Source: Emydura subglobosa (taxonomy: Eukaryota > Chordata > Testudines > Chelidae). From it: DNA of 64,000 bases. The stretch lies in assembly GCA_007922225.1 (NCBI GenBank), contig ML679958.1:60226862-60290861 (forward strand), read 5' to 3'. The notes under the pieces were generated by a model that was given only the letters and a program-made list of their open reading frames with translations, did not search any database and was not told where the DNA came from. Both the position numbers and the translations under genes were made by a program. Every line of letters begins with the position of its first letter. Position 1 is the stretch's first letter. This document shows, piece by piece, positions 56,001 through 64,000 of this stretch.

Positions 56001-59000
56001 GCCAACCCATTGTTCACACTGGAGGGAAGGAGAGAAGAGAGGGAGATTGAACTCTGATTTGTTGCTCCGCCCCTGGAGGAGGTGCAGCAGTGAGGCAGAC
56101 GGCCAATCAGAAGGCAGCTCCCCTCTCCCCCTTGTTCTCACATGTACTTTTTAAACAGGGCACTCCTGTTTAGGCCTGACAGCACACCAGTGTGTTGTAG
56201 CACAATGGTTGGGAAACACTGACTTAAAGCAATACAGAGTTTTGAAAGCCTCAGAATAGTGTAATAAACTATTGATACCCACCCTTTCTTGCTTTTTCTA
56301 TTGATTTTAGTTTTTCCTTTGCTTGATAAACAGCGGTTGCCTAGTTAAAAAAAAAAGATTATTCAATGTTTTATTAATTTGTAACCTTAGGCTCAGTTAA
56401 AGAGGCCCTGTGAATTTATCCATTTAGCCTATTAAAGACTACCTGTAAAATAAAAATCACATCAACATCTTATTATACAGTGAATGTTTTCAAAATATAC
56501 AACTGTTTTAAATAAAGTTTTATTACTATGTGAGCACATAGCACAGTAATGCCTCTAGCATGTCAAATTAATTAATTAGCTACCCTCTTCTATGAATTCT
56601 GATGCCCATAGTCCAAGTTGCTCAAACAGTTGCCTATTTTCTCAAAAGATCAGGCCAAAATGTGAAGTACAACATTCATCTGTTCCTTCAACTCTTTTCT
56701 CATTTAACCAGCACCTGTCTTCAGTGGTTTGATTTTCCAAATTTCATCTAATATTTACAATAGGTGTTATTTTCACTATGAATCTTTCAAATAGTGAAAA
56801 CAGACTGGGTGGAATGGATTATTATGAAGGAAGAGTAATATAAATTGGATGAAAATTACCATTATAGCCTTTCCAAAAAGCAAGAGAGAATACCTCAGTA
56901 ACTTTAATTAACTCTGGCTACTGAAAAAGTAATTTCCAGACTTTCAAGAAGAATTTATACATTTAATCTCCTTAAACAAATAAATATTTTGTTTTTTCTG
57001 GAACTGCGTGTTATGCAGCACCACCCGTTTCCATCCCAATCGGCAGCTTTGAAAAATCAAACATTTCACCTATAGACTTACCAGTATGTGCTCTGCTTCT
57101 TTTAGTTGTTTTTGTAGCTGCTGAATATCACTGTCCCTCTTTTCAACTACTTTTTCTAATAGCTGCATTTCATGATGGATTTTCCCCTGATCAAGTGCCA
57201 GTTTCATTAATTCCTGAAACTCTCCATCCCTCTGAATCAGCAACTCCAGGATCTGCCAGATAACAAGTTATGTAACTTATTTAGCTTGATTAAACACAAA
57301 ATCCACAATTGCACTGCGAAGAGGAATCCAGGGGATAGGATGGACAGCGGAAGTCAGATTTGGGGTATTCACACTGATTTTGTTGTATCCTCCAAAACAA
57401 ACATATTTAAAATAAAATGAAGTTTCTCTCTCTTCTACTTGGAAAGATAATCTACAATTTAGATAGCCCAAAGTGCAACATGAGGGTAGGCCAAGTATGA
57501 CCTGTTGCTGAGCCCTGTCGTACCCTTTTGCCTGCACCCCCTCACCCTCCCTGCAATCTGTTTGTCGATGTCCATGTGTCTTTGGCTGGAGCTTACAAGT
57601 ACCTAATAAAGTATTTATTTGTACCAAAGCTGGTATGCTGGAGGATGTTATTGATGAATGCAAACAAGAAGTTTCCATTAATCTGTCAAAGAAGATACAA
57701 GTTTCAATATTAAATTTGCACACGCAGACATGAAGGTTTCTAAGGTGCGGCTTGACAAAGCCCTGGCTCATATGATTTAGATGGGGTTGGTCCTGCTTTG
57801 AGCAGGGGATTGGACTAGATGACCTCATGAGGTCCCTTCCAACCCTAATCTATGATTCTATGGAAGTAGGTGTGTGTTTCTTGGATGCCAGACAAGCTAC
57901 CAGGTTTGGTTCTCAGTTTAGCAAAATATTGTCATCTCAACCCACGCAACTGATGGACTCGTCTTGTTGGGACTGCTGCCAAACACACAAAAACAAGAGT
58001 ACTAAGAAAGATGCCAATTCTCCTCATTCATCTAATAAATCATTAATTCTTCATTCTAATTATGAACATTTCAGCCCCATCACTGTTAATTATGCCACTG
58101 CTGAATATATCACACACAGCCCTGGAATGCACTAGTCCATCACCCCTGAGTATTAACTAGAACTTCCTAAATGTACATTCCTTAGAAAGAATATTATATC
58201 AATAGCAAACTGACATAACAGGTACATTCCAGCCACAGTGAAGCTGCCAATTCTAGACATTCCGATTTAAAAAGGGGTATTAGGTAGAAATGCAGTCTGA
58301 AACAGTTTGTGCCAAATGAATCACTTTTAAAAGTGGAGGAATGTGTTTTCTGCAGTAAAATCTCTGCAGATCTGGAATACCCTCATTTCATCACTACTAG
58401 CGCAACTCTTTCCCCTCAATCTCTCATGCACAGAGAGCAGTTATCCCAGATTCTAATGCAGTTATATTTCTCCCCTAGTTTTCAAAGACTCACCCTGCCA
58501 TGTTTGTTAGCTTTGATTGAAACTGGCATACCAGCATAGCCATCCCATTACACTAGGAATAGCTTTTATAGAAATAACACCAAAAGCCATAGGAGCACAG
58601 GTGTCAGAGTGCAGGTAACCAGAATACAAAAAATAATTAAATATTTTTATGAGTAGATTTCACACATATGTAGATTAGAGCTTCCTAAACCAAGCTAGCA
58701 AATTTAATACAACACATTTCTTGCCCAAAACTATAGGTTTGTTTTAGAAGTACAAGGAAGTGCCACATAAAAATAATGGTTCATTTGGGTGGAACAGGGG
58801 AGTCCTTGACTTATTTCCTCCACATTTCTTGGAGACCCTATCAACAGTGTTACTTCAGTCAGCATGAATATTGTGTCTATTCCCAAGGAGAGCTATCTCT
58901 GTGGCACTTCTAAATTCTGCTGATCAGAAGCTCAGATTTAGAGCCCTGAGTCCTTGTACCACTCTAAACTGACTAAATACTTATGTTGCCAACAAAGAAA

Positions 59001-62000
59001 GTAGGAAGTTTCTGGTGAACAGTAAGAATGACCCACTTTGTTGGGGGATTATCACAGGGAAGCAAGCTCCCTTGGGCACTGACTGTCCTAAACTAGATTC
59101 CCACTGGTATGCTGTTTTAACACAAGTAGTCCAAACTTCCACCAACTCCCAGCAGTGCACAGCCATAAACTCATTACTAAAAAAAAAAGTATACAACCAA
59201 ACTAGAAGTTACTATGCCCTCAAACGTCATATGGTATGAATAGGCCTCTCACTAAATATGCTGTAACGCACAGTAGGGATGTAAAATATCATAACTAAAA
59301 CGTTTAAACGATAAAAATTATATCGTTTAAATGATACATTTTACATCCCTAGCTCCAGTATGTGGTGTGCTTCCCTGGTGAGTGGCGCTGGCCCAGAGTG
59401 CAGGGCAGGGGAGGACACTGGGACTGTCCCCCCGTTCTCTGCTGAACCATCAGGGAGATTGGGGGATGCATGGAGTTCCCCAGGGTGCACAGCTACGGCT
59501 TTTCCGCCATGGAGCTCTCCCCCGGGGGAATCGGATGTGCTGAGGGGGCGGCGGGTGTCACTGTTCAGCCAGCGCAGCACAAATTGGATAAGCAGCATCT
59601 CCCATTAGAAATTCATCCTTGGATTTATAAAAGTCTAATGTGGAGGCTATTGTGAGAGAAGTAGTAAATAATAAGGAGGAAATAACTGTAAATTACTGAA
59701 ACTAGTACTACATGTATTCACAATTTAATCTTTGCTGTTTTCATTCTCGATTCCCTCTTGAAGAAAAACCTTCTGATTCTGTCAGCTACATTAAGTGGCC
59801 TGTTTTAAGTGACCAGGAAAGGGGAAGGTATAAAACACAAAATTAAGTCTCCTTCCTCTATGTCCTAGGGGTTTTCTTCCATAAAGTTATCATATAATTG
59901 GACAGTCCATCACACAAATAAATCCACCATCAAGTCACAGAAGGAGAGAACTGGCTGAGATTTTAACAAAGTGCCAGACGAAGAATGAATGAAGATCATC
60001 AGGACTGAGGATCACAGAAGGAAATAGTCTGGCTATAATTTTCTTCAGAAATCTAAAGACCAGCACTTGACAAACCATCTAATAAGCTCCTTACCCAAAA
60101 TATTTATACTGCTTGCCACCAATGCTCAAGACACATGAAGAGTTTGAAGGAGTGTACATGGACTGGGATGGGGTTAGCAAGAAGCTGCTCTTCAGCTCTA
60201 GTAATACTTAGAAGCACAGTAGGAGACTGAATGCCGTTCCCTATCTCCAACAGTATCCTTTTAGGAGCATGAATTTACAGTATTTTTTATTTCTATTTTC
60301 TCTCTTCTTCTGTAATATTCTATTACATAGTTTTAGTTTAAGACTAATTACATTAAATTGGATTCTCAGAGCATTAAATCTGGGATGACTACATCATAAT
60401 GGTCTTGAAGGAAACAGAATTCTACCTAGGGAAGACAGAAGGATGAAGCTGACTGAATGTTCTGGTTTAAGAGCAAAGCAAACCCTGCAGTCTCACTCAG
60501 TAACAATGCCACAGCAAGGTTTGCAAGGAGAAGTGTCAGCACAAAAAGGGGCCAAATGTGCTGCTAAAGCATACAAAGGAACATTACAAGTATGGATCAC
60601 TGAAATTTTAACGTACACGTTAAATTAAAAAAAATTTGTCTCCCTCCAGCTGACCTCCCCAAGGATAGCTACAAACTGGATTCATTTCCCTACTTTCACT
60701 GCCAGTAAAGATATGCACACAAATGATTAACATTCTTATCTAACAAGACTGGGAGACTGGCACGGTCTACATTCACACTGCAGCTATGTTATTATAAAAT
60801 ATTTTAAAACTGTTCTTGCTAACAGCATGACATGGTTTCCCTGGCCAGCACACACAAATGAACTGTGTTGTAAGCAGTTTTGGAAAGTAAGTCCAGCATA
60901 TTTTCCAACATTGTTTATATCACTGTTCATCCTTGTCTATATTGTCTATGAAACAGTCAACCTGGCAACAAGAACTCTGTTCAAACATAAAATTGTTGCC
61001 TACAAAAGTCCAGCAAAAGTAGACAAGACATGTTCAATCAAGAGAACTATGCTGTGTCCTTTACAGTAATAACTGCCTACCCTATTTTCTCCAACATCAT
61101 GAGGGCTTGTTTACACAGGGACACCATGGAAAGTTAATCTGAATTAACTTTTAAAATAGATTCATTCAACTGCATTAAATCCCGGAGTGGACGCTCTTCC
61201 TGAAATAAAGTGACCCTATAATTCAATTAATCTTAATTAACTTTTATTTGTGAATTAAGATAAATCAAATTAAGATCACTTTAATTCTGAATTAGGCTAT
61301 GTCCACACTGCACACACTGGTGTCAGTGTGTAGGATATGTATAGCTATACACCACAGTGAAAAGCAGGCTGTGTCCACATTGCACTGCGTAGCTACACAT
61401 GGCAGTGAAAGATTCTGGCAAGAGGGAGGCAGCAGAGAGCTGCCAGAGCCCTTCCCTGCTGCCGTTGTCTTTCACTGTGGCAAGAAAATGCTCCAACAGC
61501 AGGAACGCAGTGGGACACTACACTGCTAAACAATACCATAGTGTAGATGGGGGAGGTACTGCTTGAGCATGTAGAGTACATACCTAGGGGTTCAAGCTTG
61601 CCTTTACTCATCTAAGCAGTGGCTCACCATCTACTTGACTATTTATCCCCATGCTAGCGGACACACAGTGTGTGTAATCTTCACTTCACCATAAGAAGTG
61701 TGCAATGTAAACATAAAAGAGTGTCCATACAGTGGTTTAATTGATCCAATTTAAATTCACATCTTCAGTTAATCTGAATTAATTTTTCCAAGTGTGCCTA
61801 TGTAGACAAGCCCTCAGGAATGAAAGGCTAACACAGGGGAAACAACTTTTTTTTTTTTTTTTTAAATTTTTCCTAGCAGTTATGCCAGCAGCATGGTCAA
61901 GGCATACCTTTGTTAAAATGTTATTTTGGAAACCATTAGAGAACAACAGTCTTGACCTCATGAACATTCTAATAATTTTTTAAAAACCACACACGCCCCA

Positions 62001-62592
62001 CTCGTACTACTCATCACTGTATTACAAGGTATTTTTAACAAAAATAAAGTATATTCTAGTCAGAATATAAATTTTCAGTGTAGACAGGACCACACTCTGA
62101 AAAGAAACTTTATAAATTATTCAGATTTGACTAATTGTCTTGAAAATAAATCAGGAGCTTTAAAAAAACAGAATTGGGAGTAACAGGTGCTCAAGCTCTG
62201 CTCAGAATCTAGCCCTGGAAAAGCAAAGTTCTGAAGAGTCTGTTTAACCACTACTTCACACATTTCAGAGGATTTCACCCCTATTGAACACAGCTAGCAT
62301 TTACAAACTCAGGGCAAAGCCCTTTGCTCACAGATGGTGGGGAAGGAAAGGGGAGTTGTCACTGACTTCCTTGGAAGCAAGATTGAGCCCTCACCACTAA
62401 ACTTTGCAAATATTAGTGTTGCTAAAAATTTCACTCAGTTCGCCTGAATGCTAGACTAGGTAGGGAGAAGAATGCTAAAGATGGAGGTTACCCAACCAGA
62501 CAAATATTTTAAAAAGTTTGTTTACCTGGCTTTCCTCTCCGGGTTGTGGGAGTTTCTGATTTCTTGAAATTGCCAAAATTTCAATCAGTTCC
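49907..62592 (-). CDS. MED4: MED4 gene model, exons 2-7 (partial): Mediator subunit 4
   Basis: The exons read join(62592..62526, 57252..57082, 56340..56283, 53835..53749, 52831..52700, 50079..49907) on the minus strand, with all GT/AG sites and a continuous frame. MED4 belongs to the middle module of Mediator in the nucleus and forms a heterodimer with MED9, through coiled-coil helices that are visible here in exons 3-4 ([18 protein letters not shown]). The C-terminus is an acidic, Ser-rich tail ([18 protein letters not shown]). Human MED4 has 270 residues; only exon 1 (about the first 42) is missing and lies to the right of the window. A poly(A) signal AATAAA (minus) at 49342-49337 suggests a ~570-nt 3' UTR. 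Confidence 0.96.
50510..51846 (+). mobile_element. ERV-like solo LTR, same family as 4426-5448, split by a hAT MITE
   Basis: It shares 'aataaacctttagtttagct', 'gtggtattttgggtaagatc' and 'gcagcctgccctgaccttgg' with the minus-strand LTR at 4426-5448, and ends '...aggtcaca' at 51846. The 5' edge near 50510 is approximate. It lies in MED4 intron 6 in antisense to the gene and contains the MITE at 50788-51074. Confidence 0.65.
50788..51074. mobile_element. hAT MITE, copy A
   Basis: Starts CAGCGTTTCCAAAC and ends GTTGGGAACCACTG. The target duplication ACCTATAC (50780-50787) / ACCTATAT (51075-51082) matches 7 of 8. It is the reverse-orientation relative of 55895-56221, sharing a ~200-bp GC-rich core. 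Confidence 0.85.
51850..51950 (+). repeat. MIR fragment
   Basis: 'ttacctgcatttcacctctc' followed by 'tgactagcccaagattacac' and 'agccaggattaaaac' matches the MIR core and 3' half. Confidence 0.65.
52700..52831 (-). CDS. MED4: MED4 exon 6
   Basis: 132 nt. Encodes (G)[19 protein letters not shown], then [20 protein letters not shown] and GRLP(D). The acceptor is TTTTTAAG, the donor GTAATG. Confidence 0.95.
53749..53835 (-). CDS. MED4: MED4 exon 5
   Basis: 87 nt. Encodes (G)[19 protein letters not shown] and VCAPLTWVP(G), the conserved hook segment. Acceptor TTCACAG, donor GTAAAG. Confidence 0.96.
53994..54906. mobile_element. probable solo LTR in MED4 intron 4
   Basis: TGTCACAG...CTGTCACA ends form a short inverted repeat bounding 913 bp with a composition unlike the intron. 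No target duplication was seen, so the boundaries are likely but not proven. Confidence 0.55.
55895..56221. mobile_element. hAT MITE, copy B
   Basis: Starts CAGTGGTTCCCAACC and ends GGTTGGGAAACACTG. Target duplication AGTTAAAG (55887-55894) / ACTTAAAG (56222-56229), 7 of 8. It lies only about 60 bp from MED4 exon 4. Confidence 0.88.
56283..56340 (-). CDS. MED4: MED4 exon 4
   Basis: 58 nt, 19 codons plus one base. Encodes [19 protein letters not shown]. Acceptor AACTAG, donor GTGGGT (plain GT with a weak consensus). Confidence 0.95.
57082..57252 (-). CDS. MED4: MED4 exon 3
   Basis: 171 nt, 57 codons, phase 0 to phase 0. Encodes [20 protein letters not shown], then [20 protein letters not shown] and [17 protein letters not shown], the main coiled coil. 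Donor GTAAGT. Confidence 0.96.
57775..57864 (+). mobile_element. CR1 LINE 3' end
   Basis: 'gttggtcctgctttgagcag', 'ggattggactagatgacctc', 'aggtcccttccaacccta' and the terminal 'atctatgattctatgg' are the classic CR1 3' tail. It is heavily 5'-truncated, like most CR1 copies. Confidence 0.92.
57865..59273. other. MED4 intron 2, unassigned
   Basis: AT-rich intron. No exon or named repeat recognised. Confidence 0.5.
59274..59351. repeat. 78-bp TAGGGATGTAAAA palindrome (MITE end)
   Basis: It runs TAGGGATGTAAAATATC to GATACATTTTACATCCCTA and contains a second inverted pair (gtttaaacgat/atcgtttaaa). It continues rightwards as a GC-rich stretch (to about 59580) that matches the start of the element at 12518-13383 ('gctccagtatgtggtgtgct' against 'gctccagtataaagtatgct'). 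Confidence 0.7.
61100..61816. mobile_element. hAT-like non-autonomous element with GAGGGCTTGT...ACAAGCCCTC ends
   Basis: The left end 'gagggcttgtttacacaggg' and right end 'cctatgtagacaagccctc' are inverted copies. 'gttaatctgaattaa' also occurs on both sides. The middle (about 61294-61720) with 'ggctatgtccacactgcaca' may be a second, nested element. The target duplication is not clear. Confidence 0.6.
61817..62525. other. MED4 intron 2, right part
   Basis: A T run at about 61848-61863. Nothing else recognised. Confidence 0.5.
62526..62592 (-). CDS. MED4: MED4 exon 2
   Basis: 67 nt between acceptor TTTCAG and donor GTAAAC. Encodes [20 protein letters not shown] and SQ, near-identical to human at the N-terminal helix. 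The first base completes an Arg codon from the missing exon 1. Confidence 0.92.
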
Positions 62593-64000
62593 CTGAAATG
62601 AAATTTGCATTTTAAACAATATTCTAAACCACTATTTAGAAATTAGATGAGATTGTCCCCAATGAGTTTTAGGAGTACACGAGTGACATATTTTTTATCA
62701 TCTTAAAAATATTTCAGCATTTAAGACAATCCCCTTGGAAAACCCAAAAGTAGCAAAGTCTTTATTTTTGAGTAAAAACCTAATTCGATTTTACAAACAC
62801 ACGAGGAAAGATCAATCTAACTTTGGACCTAAAAACGTTGGCAATGGCCTTTCAATTTAAGAAGTGAATAAGACTATTTCCAAAGTACTTTCTGTTATTT
62901 CAAGTGACATTTGTGTTTATGAAAGGTGTCAGGCTGACATCCTCTCAGCTAAGTATGATACCAGCAGGAAGAGTTCCAAAGGACATCATCAACCTTAAAA
63001 ATCAGACATTGTAAACACATTTCTTTATCTGCATTACAAACACCACCTTAGATTATACAAAGGGAATTTTAAAAATACAAGTTGATTTGTAACTATTTTT
63101 GTTCTTTGCTTACTTTTTCCCATTTCTCTCAAAGAAATCAGTTTTGCTTTTCCTTTTAGTCAGTTTCACATTCAGGTTCATAGATCTTGCACGCTTAGGT
63201 TTCAAATCTTGCAAGTGGTTATTTGTTTTAAAACAATTATTTTGACTGAAATTTCAGAACATCATTGTGGAAATATATCTATTGATCTTACATTATAGAT
63301 CTATAGATATAGATAATATACACACTATATTTAAGATTTGGGCCAAATATGAGTTGGCAAATGTCCCTTTAAAGGCACCTCCCTCACTGACATTTGCCAA
63401 TATGTTTCACTTCTGCTGCACAGGGACCATTTACAGGGAAGAAAGGAGAGCAGTAATAATGGGACAGAATCTAAAAATCACTCTGTCCCACTGTGCTACT
63501 CTGTGGTGCAAGGGAGCCTGGAAAGCGATGTTTCCTCAGTATGGGGGTGTCCCCAGCTAACATCCAGCTTTCTGCACTCCTCAGCTTTTCTGCTACTGAT
63601 GGACAACCCCTTGAGGGCCACAGCAAAGAGGCATGTGTTTTGGAGCACTCCAGGCCACACAAAAGCATACTGGGGGCCAGGACCAGAAAGATCCATCGCC
63701 CGCCCCCCTCTGTTGCAGCCAGTGGATATTGAATGCAGCAGAGAATCCAGCCCAATATTTATTTCTCAATACTACTTTTCAGAGGCTTCTTGGTAGCCAA
63801 ATCCAAAGCCCAGTTAAGTTAATGGAATGCTTTCCATTGACTTTTATGGACTTTGATTAAGATTCTCAGTACTTAGCATCTCCAAGTCTGCTAAGCCACA
63901 TGCCTATTGTTATGGTGGTTTATAAAACATGGACACGAATTCAATAAGAATTGGACCTGCCACCAACTCATTTCTCAGATCACCAAATAGCCAAAATGGC
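62593..64000. other. MED4 intron 1 (part)
   Basis: AT-rich with an old MITE-like piece near 63800-63850 ('ttccattgacttttatggac'). No CpG island, so MED4 exon 1 and promoter lie further right. Confidence 0.55.

Noticed and set aside
57277..57828. 183-residue open frame on the minus strand
   Set aside because: It runs across MED4 intron sequence and the antisense of a CR1 tail and shows no domain. Flanking exons splice cleanly around it.
59341..59655. Open frames of 61-85 residues on both strands
   Set aside because: They lie in the GC-rich body of a MITE fragment related to 12518-13383.

Overview
This is vertebrate genomic DNA, most likely from a turtle. Three spliced nuclear genes appear in the order and orientation known from human chromosome 13q14.2: SUCLA2 (minus), NUDT15 (plus), MED4 (minus). 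The repeats (CR1 3' end, DIRS-like element, hAT MITEs with 8-bp target duplications, retrovirus-like LTRs, MIR/CORE-SINE relics, a Penelope-type palindromic repeat, an R2 retrotransposon) fit a turtle genome. The species is inferred, not proven. Nothing prokaryotic is present.

Layout. 1-24.1 kb: SUCLA2 exons 4 to 1 read leftward; exon 5 onward lies outside the window. Its ~20-kb intron 2 is full of transposons: an LTR nested in a degenerate DIRS element (4.4-10.9 kb), an LTR split by a MITE (12.1-14.1 kb), and a LINE split by a hAT MITE (17.5-20.6 kb). SUCLA2 starts in a CpG island (23.6-24.5 kb) with a perfect NRF-1 motif. 24.5-41.1 kb is the SUCLA2-NUDT15 intergenic region, with a Gypsy RT relic, MITEs, a nearly complete R2 element (about 27.8-32.4 kb, minus), a palindromic repeat with a hammerhead-like core (34.9-35.1 kb), and a second LINE copy holding a solo LTR (35.3-39.4 kb). 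41.2-43.4 kb is NUDT15 complete in three exons. 43.4-49.9 kb is intergenic. 49.9-62.6 kb carries MED4 exons 7 to 2; exon 1 lies to the right.

The three host genes are unrelated in role: SUCLA2 is the ADP-forming succinyl-CoA synthetase beta subunit of the mitochondrial matrix, NUDT15 is a Nudix nucleotide-pool hydrolase, and MED4 is a Mediator middle-module subunit.

The most unusual object is the R2 element. It has one uninterrupted 1261-codon ORF with three N-terminal zinc fingers, a Myb-like motif, a reverse transcriptase with FADD, a C-terminal CCHC knuckle and a restriction-like endonuclease. R2 elements normally sit in 28S rDNA, yet this one lies between two single-copy genes and I see no 28S sequence downstream of it. 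Its apparent 5' end begins with a 14-nt stretch closely resembling the 28S sequence just upstream of the canonical R2 site. That stretch can form P1 of an HDV-like ribozyme whose P3 and L3 layout is the same as in HDV.
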